From an uncultured Planctomycetaceae bacterium (lineage in GTDB: Bacteria; Planctomycetota; Planctomycetia; Pirellulales; UBA1268): DNA of 17,541 nucleotides. The notes below the pieces were generated by a model. That model was not told the DNA's origin, ran no database searches, and saw only the letters and a program-made list of their open reading frames with translations. The position numbers were made by a program, and so were the translations under genes. Location: contig CAISKG010000172.1 of assembly GCA_903885855.1 (NCBI GenBank), forward strand, positions 1 to 17,541, given 5' to 3'. Each line of letters starts with the position of its first letter. The stretch's first letter is position 1. Below are positions 1-7,598 of the stretch, in pieces.

Positions 1-1
1 C

Positions 2-766
2 AACGTCCGCAGCATGCGGATGATGGGGGCGGAGGTGCGGCCGGTGGAGAGCGGCTCGCGCACGCTCCGCGACGCGATCAACGAGGCGATGCGCGACTGG
101 ATGGGCTCGGTGGAGACGACGCACTACATCATCGGCTCGGTCGTGGGCCCCCACCCCTTCCCCAGGATCGTGCGCGATTTCCAATCGGTGATCGGCCGGG
201 AGACGATCCGCTTCTGCCAGGAGCAGATCGGCCGCGACCCGGACTGCGTCGTGGCCTGCGTGGGGGGCGGCAGCAACGCCGCGGGGATGTTCCATCCCTT
301 GGTCGACCGCCCCGGTATCCGACTGGTGGGGGTGGAGGCCGGGGGGCGGTCGGCGAAGGCCGGCGACCATGCCGCCAGCCTCTCCTACGGTCACGCCGGC
401 ATCCTCCATGGGAGCCTCTCCTACGTGCTGCAGGACGCCGACGGCCAGACCGCCGACGTCCACTCCGTGTCGGCCGGGCTCGATTATCCCGGCGTGGGGC
501 CGGAGCACGCCTGGTGGCACGACACGGGCCGCGTGGAGTACACGAGCGTCACCGATGGCGAGGCGCTCGAAGCCTTCGATCTCGTCGCCCGGCGCGAGGG
601 GATCCTGCCGGCGCTCGAGACCTCCCACGCCATCGCCTGGGCGGTGCGCGAGGCCGCCCGGCGCCCGGCGAGCGAGCACATCGTGATCTGCCTCTCGGGG
701 CGCGGCGAGAAGGACGCCGCCGAGATCGCCCGCCTGCGGGCCCTCGGTGCGGGGGGCAGCCACTGA
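2..766 (+). CDS. trpB: Tryptophan synthase beta chain, 3' part (start lies outside the window)
   Basis: TrpB joins indole, delivered by TrpA, to L-serine using pyridoxal phosphate, the last step of tryptophan synthesis in the cytoplasm. Only about the last 254 residues are present. The reading frame is open from base 2, so the ATG at 14 is an internal Met and not the start. Family signatures include the GAEVRPVESGSRTL stretch, THYIIGSVVGPHPFP, RDFQSVIG, and the glycine/serine PLP phosphate loop CVGGGSNAAGMF. The C-terminal half continues through LDYPGVGPEH to a normal end. The catalytic PLP-binding lysine lies in the missing N-terminal part, so its presence cannot be checked. The TGA stop shares its A with the ATG of trpA, which indicates translational coupling of the two subunits of the alpha2-beta2 complex. 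Confidence 0.97.
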   Translation, partial: NVRSMRMMGAEVRPVESGSRTLRDAINEAMRDWMGSVETTHYIIGSVVGPHPFPRIVRDFQSVIGRETIRFCQEQIGRDPDCVVACVGGGSNAAGMFHPLVDRPGIRLVGVEAGGRSAKAGDHAASLSYGHAGILHGSLSYVLQDADGQTADVHSVSAGLDYPGVGPEHAWWHDTGRVEYTSVTDGEALEAFDLVARREGILPALETSHAIAWAVREAARRPASEHIVICLSGRGEKDAAEIARLRALGAGGSH

Positions 767-1596
767 TGCATCGCCCTCCCGCCGCGGCACGGGCCCCGGG
801 GCCGCTGGCCGCCCGTTTCGCCGCCATCGCCGCCGAGGGGCGCGGGGCGGTGGCGCCGTTCGTGACCGCCGGCGATCCCGATCTCGCCACCACGCTCGAG
901 ATCCTCAAGGCGCTCGACCGGGCCGGCGCGGCCGTCTGCGAACTCGGCGTCCCCTACAGCGATCCGATCGCCGATGGGCCGGTGATCCAGGCGTCCTACA
1001 CGCGCGCCCTCGCCGCGGGCTTCACGCTCGAGGCGTTCTTCGCCATGGCGGCCGAGGCGACGGCGGCGGTCACGATGCCGATCCTGCCGATGGTCAGCTA
1101 CTCGATCATCTACCGTCGCGGCATCGACCGCTTCGTGGCCGACGCGCACGCCGCCGGACTCGCCGGACTCGTGGTGCCGGATCTGCCCCTCGAGGAGTCC
1201 GACCTCCTCGACGCGGCCTGCCGCGGGGCCGATCTGGCGCTCGTGCGCCTCGTCACGCCGACCACGCCGCAGGCACGGGCCGAGGAGATCGCCCGCCGCT
1301 CGACGGGCTTCCTCTACTGCGTGAGCGTCGCCGGCGTCACCGGGGCCCGCACCGAACTCCCGCCCGGGCTCGTGGAGCGCGTGCAGTGGCTGCGGTCCCG
1401 GGCGACGGTGCCGGTGCTCGTGGGCTTCGGCGTGAGCACGCCCGGGCAGGTGGCCGCGCTCGGCAAGGTGGCCGACGGGGCGATCGTCGGCTCGGCGCTC
1501 GTGCGCCGCATCGAGGAACTCTCGGCGCAGGGCAGGGACGGCATCGCCGCCGGCGTCGGGGCGTACGTCGCCGACCTCGTCGAGGCGGCGCGCTAG
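766..1596 (+). CDS. trpA: Tryptophan synthase alpha chain
   Basis: TrpA cleaves indole-3-glycerol phosphate to indole and glyceraldehyde 3-phosphate and passes indole to TrpB through the tunnel of the complex. The 276-residue product is of normal family length. Residues 58-72 carry CELGVPYSDPIADGP. Glu59 and Asp70 correspond to the two catalytic acids of the family (Glu49 and Asp60 in Salmonella). The later phosphate-binding regions are also present: YCVSVAGVTGART, VPVLVGFGVSTP and GAIVGSALV. The start is the ATG that overlaps the trpB stop codon by one base. The open frame extends further upstream inside trpB, but that extension has no TrpA similarity. The gene is intact and the call is secure. 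Confidence 0.97.
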   Translation: MHRPPAAARAPGPLAARFAAIAAEGRGAVAPFVTAGDPDLATTLEILKALDRAGAAVCELGVPYSDPIADGPVIQASYTRALAAGFTLEAFFAMAAEATAAVTMPILPMVSYSIIYRRGIDRFVADAHAAGLAGLVVPDLPLEESDLLDAACRGADLALVRLVTPTTPQARAEEIARRSTGFLYCVSVAGVTGARTELPPGLVERVQWLRSRATVPVLVGFGVSTPGQVAALGKVADGAIVGSALVRRIEELSAQGRDGIAAGVGAYVADLVEAAR

Positions 1597-1612
1597 GCCG
1601 CCCGAGCCGCCC

Positions 1613-1933
1613 ATGGCCGTCGTCCGTTCGCTCTTCGACTGGCTCGCCGAGGCGAGGCTGAGGCCCGGGATGTTCGTGCGCGGCCACGCGCTCGCCGAAC
1701 TCGAGAGCCAGTGCACCGGCTGGGAGGGGGCGCTGCAGGCCCACTCGATCGCCGATCCCGGCGCCGGCTTCAGCCAGCGATTCCGCGAGTGGCTGCGGGC
1801 CGAGCACGGCCTCTCCACCGCCCGCGGCTGGGCCGAGGCGATCCGCCGCGGCGCCGCGAGCGACGAGGAGGCCTGGGAGCGGTTCTTCACGCTCCTCGAC
1901 GCCTTCCGTCGCGGCGACGCCAACGCCGGATGA
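1613..1933 (+). CDS. Small unknown protein with an RPGM(Y/F) motif, downstream of trpA
   Basis: This 106-residue soluble protein starts 16 bases after the trpA stop and probably shares its transcript. No signal peptide or membrane segment is visible. The N-terminus has the pattern FDWLAEARLRPGMFV, followed by a Leu/Glu/aromatic stretch and an acidic C-terminal helix (EEAWERFFTLLDAFRR). I recall uncharacterised small bacterial proteins with the same order: an RPGMY motif, a central Trp-rich segment and a final FF-LLD-F helix. I know no function for them. The ATG has no convincing Shine-Dalgarno sequence, so translation may depend on coupling to trpA. Amino-acid composition and codon use match the neighbouring genes, which supports a real gene. 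A role in tryptophan synthesis is not implied by position alone. Confidence 0.75.
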   Translation: MAVVRSLFDWLAEARLRPGMFVRGHALAELESQCTGWEGALQAHSIADPGAGFSQRFREWLRAEHGLSTARGWAEAIRRGAASDEEAWERFFTLLDAFRRGDANAG

Positions 1934-2015
1934 GCGACTCGCCGCCTCCGCCCGGGCCGACACCCCCGAGTCGGCGCGCCCCATGGCACCGGGATGCATC
2001 GACATCCGCGGGGGC

Positions 2016-2291
2016 CTACGGCTGATCCTCCGGCCGAACGATCGATACCAGCGTCGGAATGCCGCAGTGCGGGCAGACGAGCAACGTGGATGGGGGCCGC
2101 GGCGGGCCGGGGATGAGAATCCCCGCGGAGATGAACGCCATCACGATGAGCACCGCCAAGCAGATCGCCGCGAACTCCCCGGGCCAGGGGAAGCCGGCAG
2201 CCGCGAGCGCCCAACTCGTGAGAAACACGAAGATCGCCCCGACGACGAGAAGGACACATCCGAGGACCAGGACATTCAGGGCCCGAACCAT
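2016..2291 (-). CDS. Small membrane protein with a C-terminal CxxC motif
   Basis: This 91-residue protein has two predicted transmembrane helices, at about residues 4-26 and 40-60, and a short tail holding Cys73-Pro-His-Cys76. The start chosen is the ATG at 2289-2291. A GGGAG Shine-Dalgarno sequence lies nine bases upstream of it, and the longer open frame (to 2477) adds only non-hydrophobic, low-complexity sequence. A single CxxC could be half of a zinc ribbon completed by dimerisation, or a redox motif; the sequence does not decide. It lies 231 bases downstream of another cysteine-motif protein on the same strand. I do not recognise the family. The hydrophobic pattern makes a real gene likely. 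Confidence 0.65.
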   Translation of the reverse strand: MVRALNVLVLGCVLLVVGAIFVFLTSWALAAAGFPWPGEFAAICLAVLIVMAFISAGILIPGPPRPPSTLLVCPHCGIPTLVSIVRPEDQP

Positions 2292-2369
2292 GGAAGGTTG
2301 CTCCCGGGGGATGGTCGTCACCAAAACTCCGTGCGCCTGCTCCGTCCGAGCGGAGGCCTTGTCGTAATT

Positions 2370-2383
2370 GATGCTACAGCATC
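2370..2383. repeat. Short perfect inverted repeat upstream of the small membrane protein
   Basis: The two six-base arms GATGCT and AGCATC are separated by AC. They lie about 80 bases upstream of the ATG at 2291, in the most AT-rich part of this intergenic stretch. This could be an operator, but a six-base repeat can arise by chance. Confidence 0.25.
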
Positions 2384-2522
2384 CCTCCCGCGCGGAGCGG
2401 AACACCGGTCTGAGCAAAACGGTCGGGAAGGCAGCGCGATCCGGCGGACTGCTGGGGCTCGAACCCGATGCCCGCAACGGCCCAGGGAGTCGTTGAGCGG
2501 GGGGGCGGAGCCCCGTCGGTCG

Positions 2523-3086
2523 TCACGCGGGATCGTCGTCGATGATCCACACGTCGGCCGCCGGGTATTCCTCGAGGAGTTCGCGGTAGAGCGGCGTGCC
2601 GCGGAGGGCGTCCACGAGCGACTTCCGCCCGAGCGCCGCGGCGAGGGATTCCCTGGCCGACGCGGAGATCGCCAGCGGCACGTCCACGACGATGTCGTGG
2701 CCGAACTCGTCCCGACCCTGGTCACGCGGGAGGAACAGCGCGAGCCAGCCGAAGACGACGTGGGAGAAGAATTGGCCCCACCAGCTGGGGCCACGCTGGC
2801 GGACCGTCACCCGCTCGCACTCGACCCGGATGCGGACGGTGTCGTCGACCGGCCGGCCGTTGAACGGGCAGAAGCGGTTGTCGGGGAGCTCGCCGGCGCG
2901 GATCGCGAGCCGGATCCGCTCGACCACGGTGCGCGGGATGGCCGTCTCGCCGGCCGCACGGCGCAGCTGCGAGAGGTTGGGGACGGGCACCGTCCTCCCG
3001 CAGAAGCACGACGTCCGCGACCCGGCCAGACGGGCCTCGACCGGGATCGTCCTGCCGCATTCGCAGCGGACCTCGTAGGTGGCCAT
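2523..3086 (-). CDS. Unknown protein with an N-terminal CxC...CxC zinc-ribbon-like motif
   Basis: This 187-residue protein opens with a probable zinc-binding module: Cys8-x-Cys10 and Cys27-x-Cys29, each followed by Gly-Arg-Thr (CECGRT and CFCGRT). The module continues into NLSQLRRAAGE. This N-terminal pattern recurs in planctomycete proteins of unknown function. The middle part has an isolated CPF motif near Cys73. The segment at about 102-120 (WWGQFFSHVVFGWLALFLP) is strongly hydrophobic and could be a membrane-associated helix. The C-terminus is acidic and ends in IIDDDPA. The start codon lies 52 bases after the DUF1501 stop on the same strand, so it may be the next gene of that operon. No enzyme motif is visible. 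It may bind metal or another macromolecule, but that is inference. Confidence 0.75.
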   Translation of the reverse strand: MATYEVRCECGRTIPVEARLAGSRTSCFCGRTVPVPNLSQLRRAAGETAIPRTVVERIRLAIRAGELPDNRFCPFNGRPVDDTVRIRVECERVTVRQRGPSWWGQFFSHVVFGWLALFLPRDQGRDEFGHDIVVDVPLAISASARESLAAALGRKSLVDALRGTPLYRELLEEYPAADVWIIDDDPA

Positions 3087-3138
3087 GGGGGGATCCCGGG
3101 AACAGCGGGGATCACCGTGGGCGGCGGCGTCCGCGGGC

Positions 3139-4566
3139 TCAGGCCAGGATCTCGCGCACGACGCGGCCGTGGACGTCGGTCAGGCGGCGGTCGATGCCGG
3201 AGGTGCGGAAGGTGAGCCGGGTGTGGTCGATGCCGAGCACGTGCAGGATCGTGGCGTGGAGATCGTGGACGGTGGTCGCGTCGCTCGCGGTCTGGTAGCC
3301 GAGTTCGTCGCTCTCGCCGTGGGCCACGCCGGCCTTCACGCCGGCGCCGGCGAGCCAGGTGACGAACGTGCCGCCGTTGTGGTCGCGCCCCTGGCCGTTC
3401 TGGGCGAAGGGGGTGCGGCCGAATTCGGTCGTCCACACGACGAGCGTGTCGGAGAGCAATCCCCGGTCGGCGAGGTCGGCCAGGAGCGCGGCGATCGGCT
3501 GGTCGACGCTCGTGGCGATCGGCGGCAGCTCCTTGGGGATGCTGCCGTGGTTGTCCCAGTTGTTGACGGCCCCCTGCGGGCCGCTCCACACCTGCACGAA
3601 GCGCGTGCCGCGCTCGACGAGACGGCGGGCGACGAGGCAGCGCTTGCCGAAGTCGGCCGTCTCCGGCCTCGCCACGCCGTAGGCGGCGAGCGTCGCAGCC
3701 GATTCGCCAGCGAGGTCGAAGGTGGCGGGCGCCGTGAGCTGGAGACGGGCGGCCAGTTCGCCCGCCGCGATCCGGGCCTCGAGGCGCGAGTCGAAGGGAC
3801 GGGCGGCGGCGTGACGCTGGTTGAGCCTGCCGACGAGGGCCAGCGTGTCGCGGTCGGCGTCACCGGAGGCGAAGGCGAACTCCGGCGCGGCGAAGGCGTC
3901 GGGGATCGGCACGGGGCGGCCGAGGTCGACGACGGTGCCCTGGTGGCGGGCCGGAAGGAAGCCGGCCGAAAAGTTCCCCTTCTGGTTGTAGGGGAGGCCG
4001 CGCGGGTCGGGGAGGACGACGAACTCGGGAAGGTCGTCGACGATGCGCCCCAGGCCCCACGACACCCAGGCCCCCATGCAGGGGAAGCCGGGGAGCTGGA
4101 AGCCGGTGTTCATCTTGTAACTGGCCGGCCCGTGGACGTTGGTCGTGGTGCGCATCGCCATCAGGAAGGCCATCCGGTCGACCTCCCGCGCCTGGCAGGG
4201 GAAGACCTCGCTCACCCAGCGGCCGCTGGCGCCGTGGCGCGCGAAGGCGAAGGGGCTCTTCATCACGTTGCCCGCCGGCGTCGTGAAGCCCTCCGGCTTC
4301 TCCTTCGGCCCCAGCGCCTCGCCGTCGTGCTTCTCGAGGGCCGGCTTGTGGTCGAAGGTGTCCATCGGGCTCGCGCCGCCGTTCATGAACAGCTGGATCA
4401 CCCGGCGGGCACGGGCCGGATGGTGGAGCCCGCCGAGCGGCCACGAGGGGTCGGGGGCGGGGCCGTCGGCGCGGCCGTCGCGGACGAGGAGATGCGCCAG
4501 CGCGAGCCCCCCGAAGCCGCCGCCGGCGGAGAGGAACGCACGGCGGGAGAGGTCGGGTGGGGTCAC
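3139..4566 (-). CDS. DUF1501 family protein, Tat-exported
   Basis: DUF1501 proteins belong to the alkaline phosphatase/sulfatase-like fold and are abundant in Planctomycetota. They usually pair with a PSD1 cytochrome-like protein, and their substrate is unknown. The GTG start at 4564-4566 gives 475 residues and places a twin-arginine signal at residues 7-12 (SRRAFL) followed by a Gly/Ala/Leu hydrophobic core. It starts 20 bases after the stop of the PSD1 gene. Family motifs are FMNGGASPMDTFDHKP near residue 60, WTTEFGRTPF near 380, GRDHN at 393-397, and VHDLHATILHVLGIDH from 433. Length and motif order are normal and there is no break. No later ATG fits, because the first internal Met lies after the signal sequence. 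It probably acts in the periplasm with its upstream partner. Confidence 0.93.
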   Translation of the reverse strand: MTPPDLSRRAFLSAGGGFGGLALAHLLVRDGRADGPAPDPSWPLGGLHHPARARRVIQLFMNGGASPMDTFDHKPALEKHDGEALGPKEKPEGFTTPAGNVMKSPFAFARHGASGRWVSEVFPCQAREVDRMAFLMAMRTTTNVHGPASYKMNTGFQLPGFPCMGAWVSWGLGRIVDDLPEFVVLPDPRGLPYNQKGNFSAGFLPARHQGTVVDLGRPVPIPDAFAAPEFAFASGDADRDTLALVGRLNQRHAAARPFDSRLEARIAAGELAARLQLTAPATFDLAGESAATLAAYGVARPETADFGKRCLVARRLVERGTRFVQVWSGPQGAVNNWDNHGSIPKELPPIATSVDQPIAALLADLADRGLLSDTLVVWTTEFGRTPFAQNGQGRDHNGGTFVTWLAGAGVKAGVAHGESDELGYQTASDATTVHDLHATILHVLGIDHTRLTFRTSGIDRRLTDVHGRVVREILA

Positions 4567-4586
4567 GGAGCGACGCCTGTCCGGGG

Positions 4587-7562
4587 TCAGTCGACGAAGA
4601 GGAATTCGTCGCTGTTGAAGAGGGTCCGGGCGACGGCGGGCAGGCCGTGACGCTCGGCGAGCGCCAGCAGCTCGGCGAGCTCGCCGCTGTCCGGCTCGCG
4701 GAGCCAGACCGACCGCACCATGAACCGCACCCGCCCGGGGGCGTCGCCGGTGGCCGCTTCGGCGCGGGCCGCGAGCGCTCCCGCGGCATGGAGGACGAAG
4801 CGGTTGTTGGCGAGCACGAGCGCCTGGAGGGCCGAGGCGGAGAAGCCGCGCGTGGGGGCGAGGAGGCCGAGGTCGGGGAAGTCGAGGGCGTCGAAGAGCG
4901 GGTCGGGGATCCCCCGCCACACCACGCGGTAGACGGCGCGGCGGCCGGCGCCCGGGGAGGCGAGGTCGTAGGCGTCGTAATCGAGGATCGGCGTCAGCTG
5001 GGCGCCGGGCCGCTGGGTGAAGCGGGCCACCCCCGGGCCGCCGCGCGTGTCGTCGAGGAGGCCGCCGGCCTGCAGCAGGCCGTCGAAGAAGGTCTCGGCG
5101 TCGACGCGCGGCCGCGGCATGCGCGCGAGGAGGCGGTCGTCGGGATCGGCGGCGAACGCCTCGGCCGTCGTGGCGGAGGAGCGCCGGTAGGCGCGGCTGG
5201 TGCAGATGAGGCGGTGCAGCGCGGTGAGCGAGCCCGAGTCGCGGAGTTCGCAGGCCAGCCAGTCGAGCAGTTCGGGATGGGAGGGGAGGCTCCCCATCCG
5301 GCCGAAGTCGTTGGGCGTGTCGCAGAGGCCGCGTCCGAAGTGCCACTGCCAGACCCGATTGGCGATGCTCCGCCAGACGAGCGGATTGGCGGGGGAGACG
5401 AGCCAGTCGGCCAGGGCCGCGCGCCGCGCCGACTCCGGCGCCCCGGCGGGGAGAGCGAAGCGGGCCGGGAGCGCCGCCACCGCCGACAGGGCACCGGGCC
5501 CCACCGGCTCGCGCGGCTGGTCGATGTCGCCGCGGTGGAGGAGGCGGATCTCGCGCGGCGGGTCGATCGTGATCGTGCCCCGCTCGTTCACGGCGGTCAC
5601 GGCCGCCGCGTACAGCCGCCGCGGTGCGGGCAGCCGACGCAGCTCCTCGGCGGCCCGCGGCCCGAGGACGGCGGCCGCGATCGCCGCATGCTCGCTCTCC
5701 GTGCGGGCCTCGGGCGGCCGGGCGAGGGCGGCCTCGGCGGCGGCCGGCAGCGGCACGGCGGCGTCGGGATCGCCGTCGGTGGCGGCCACGCGCAGGCGAC
5801 CGATGGTGTGGGCGCCGCCGTGGAGCTGGCGGAGCACGATCGCCAGCGTGTCGCCGGCGGCCAGCGCCACGGGCTCCGCGAGCACGAACACCGCATGGTG
5901 CGGCCGGCCCTCCTCGGGATGGATGCCCCAGGCGGTGGCGGGGTCGCCGTCGACGGCGTGGAGGATCGTCCAGCCCTCCTGGTCGAAGTCGGCGCGTGCG
6001 CGTGCGATGGCCACGCCGCGCGGCTGGCCGTCGGCGGGGAAGAGGCGCAGCTCGACCTCGGAGAGGTGGAGATTGCCGTTGGGGGCACGCCCCGGGCCGC
6101 GCATCGGCAGCGAGTCGTCGGGGAGCACGTCGAGGCGGATCGCGGTCATCGCCGTCGACGGTCCGGCGACGGTGAGCGTGGTCACGTCGCGCTCGGGGGC
6201 CGCCCCCCGGGCGACGATCGAGCCGTCGTCGAGCGGGGCGAGTTCGGCGCCGAAGGCCGAGGTGAAACTCGCCGCCCGGAGCGTCGTCCAGACGGCGGCG
6301 TCGCCGCGGCGGGCCTCCCACTCCGCCACCAGCGCCCCCTCCGGCGCGGCCAGGAGCGCCGCGGGGTCGCGTGCCGCCAGATCGGCGACCCGCCGCCAGC
6401 GGCGCCGCGCGGCGGCCACCGCGGCGTCGGGCTCCCAGTCGATCTCCCCCTTGCCGACGCCGGCGAACACCGCCTGAAGGGCGTAGTAGTCCTCCTGGGA
6501 GACGGGATCGAACTTGTGCGCGTGGCAGCGGGCGCAGTTGGCGGTCGTGCTGGCGAGTGCCTGCAGCGTCTGCGTCACCAGGTCGTCGCGGTCGAGGTTC
6601 TCGAACGATCGCGGCGCGGTGGCGGCCGCCGAGTGGTCGTAGGTGCCGGCCCCGAGGAAGCCCAGGGCCGCCTGCATCGGCGCGTCGTCGGGAAAGAAGG
6701 CGTCGGCGGCCAGCTGGGCGCGCACGAACGTCGCCCAGGGCATGTCGGCGTTGAAGGCCCCGATCACCCAGTCGCGGTAGGGCCAGGCGTTGGGGCGGAA
6801 GACGTCGTGCTCGAAGCCGTGGCTGTCGGCGTAGTGGATGCAGTCGAACCAGTGGCGCGCGAACCGCTCGCCGAGCCGGGGCGAGGCGAGAAGACGGTCG
6901 ACGAGGCGCTCATGGGCGCCCGGGGCGGTGTCGGCCTCGAAGGCGTCGACCTCCTCCGGGGTCGGCGGCAGGCCGTGCAGGTCGATCGTCGCGCGGCGGA
7001 TGACGGTGCGCCGGTCGGCCTCCGGGGCGGGGGCGATCCCGGAAGCGCGGATCCGGGCGTCGAGGAAGGCGTCGATCGGGTTGGCGGCCGCGCCGCCGGC
7101 CGGCGGCGCGGGAACCGGCGGCCGCTCGAGGGGCGCGAGCGACCAGTGGTCGCCGGGCGATGGCGGCGGTGGCGGCGCGACGCGGGGATCGACGGCGCCC
7201 GAGTCGATCCAGGCTTCGAGGATCCCGATCTCGTGGTCGGGGAGGCGTTCCTCGGGCATGCGAAGCGCCGGATCCGCGTGGCGGATCGCCGTCACCAGCA
7301 GGCTCTTCGCCGCGCTGCCCGGCACGATCGCCGGGCCACGGCCCCCCCCCTGCTGCCACCCGCTCTGCCAGTCGAGCGCCAAGCCCCCCTCCATGGTGCC
7401 GGCGGCGTGGGAGTGGCACGCCAGGCAGCGCCGCGCGAGGATCGGCGCCACGTCGGTGGCGAAGTCGGGGGGGGCGGCATGCGCCGTCGCCGCCGTCAGC
7501 GCGAGCAGCCCCAGCGCCTGGCGGGAAGCGGCTCGGCGGCGTGACGGGGGCAAGGGCTTCAT
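4587..7562 (-). CDS. Secreted PSCyt1-DUF1549-DUF1553 (PSD1) cytochrome-like protein
   Basis: This 991-residue protein has the planctomycete PSD1 architecture. Residues 1-30 form a Sec-type signal peptide (arginine-rich start, Leu/Ala core, possible cleavage after AHA). Residues 46-50 are the CLACH haem-binding motif of the PSCyt1 domain. DUF1549 (PSCyt2) begins near residue 160 (NPIDAFLDARI) and has a second CxxCH at 343-347 followed by HKFDPVSQEDYY. A beta-rich insert at about 390-640 looks like a discoidin or sugar-binding-type segment. DUF1553 (PSD1) follows from about 690, with LVSPANPLVWRSIANRVWQW and ELLDWLA. Such proteins are thought to act at the cell surface in breakdown of complex substrates, but the reaction is unproven. 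The downstream DUF1501 gene is its usual partner. No good Shine-Dalgarno sequence precedes the ATG, which lies 36 bases after the ABC ATPase stop. Confidence 0.94.
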   Translation of the reverse strand: MKPLPPSRRRAASRQALGLLALTAATAHAAPPDFATDVAPILARRCLACHSHAAGTMEGGLALDWQSGWQQGGGRGPAIVPGSAAKSLLVTAIRHADPALRMPEERLPDHEIGILEAWIDSGAVDPRVAPPPPPSPGDHWSLAPLERPPVPAPPAGGAAANPIDAFLDARIRASGIAPAPEADRRTVIRRATIDLHGLPPTPEEVDAFEADTAPGAHERLVDRLLASPRLGERFARHWFDCIHYADSHGFEHDVFRPNAWPYRDWVIGAFNADMPWATFVRAQLAADAFFPDDAPMQAALGFLGAGTYDHSAAATAPRSFENLDRDDLVTQTLQALASTTANCARCHAHKFDPVSQEDYYALQAVFAGVGKGEIDWEPDAAVAAARRRWRRVADLAARDPAALLAAPEGALVAEWEARRGDAAVWTTLRAASFTSAFGAELAPLDDGSIVARGAAPERDVTTLTVAGPSTAMTAIRLDVLPDDSLPMRGPGRAPNGNLHLSEVELRLFPADGQPRGVAIARARADFDQEGWTILHAVDGDPATAWGIHPEEGRPHHAVFVLAEPVALAAGDTLAIVLRQLHGGAHTIGRLRVAATDGDPDAAVPLPAAAEAALARPPEARTESEHAAIAAAVLGPRAAEELRRLPAPRRLYAAAVTAVNERGTITIDPPREIRLLHRGDIDQPREPVGPGALSAVAALPARFALPAGAPESARRAALADWLVSPANPLVWRSIANRVWQWHFGRGLCDTPNDFGRMGSLPSHPELLDWLACELRDSGSLTALHRLICTSRAYRRSSATTAEAFAADPDDRLLARMPRPRVDAETFFDGLLQAGGLLDDTRGGPGVARFTQRPGAQLTPILDYDAYDLASPGAGRRAVYRVVWRGIPDPLFDALDFPDLGLLAPTRGFSASALQALVLANNRFVLHAAGALAARAEAATGDAPGRVRFMVRSVWLREPDSGELAELLALAERHGLPAVARTLFNSDEFLFVD

Positions 7563-7598
7563 GATCGCCGCGGGCAGGAGGGGGCGGTGCCGCCGAGT

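Noticed and set aside
1956..1975. GCCGAC/GTCGGC hairpin between the RPGM gene and the convergent membrane gene as a terminator
   Set aside because: The stem is only six bases with an eight-base loop and no T or A run on either side. Such stems are frequent by chance in this DNA.
1983..3215. 410-codon plus-strand frame across the two cysteine-motif genes
   Set aside because: Its translation is Arg/Asp/Glu/Gly-rich without hydrophobic core. The minus strand encodes transmembrane helices and ordered Cys pairs with a Shine-Dalgarno sequence.
3139..6321. 1060-codon minus-strand frame that seems to fuse a long Arg/Pro-rich domain to DUF1501
   Set aside because: Upstream of the GTG at 4566 it only overlaps the PSD1 gene in another frame. 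The Arg/Pro-rich part is a shadow.
4557..7544. 995-codon open frame on the plus strand opposite the PSD1 gene
   Set aside because: It is the antisense shadow of a well-supported secreted protein. Its translation is Gly/Arg/Glu/Val low-complexity sequence with no family motif, as expected from long stop-free antisense frames in very GC-rich DNA.
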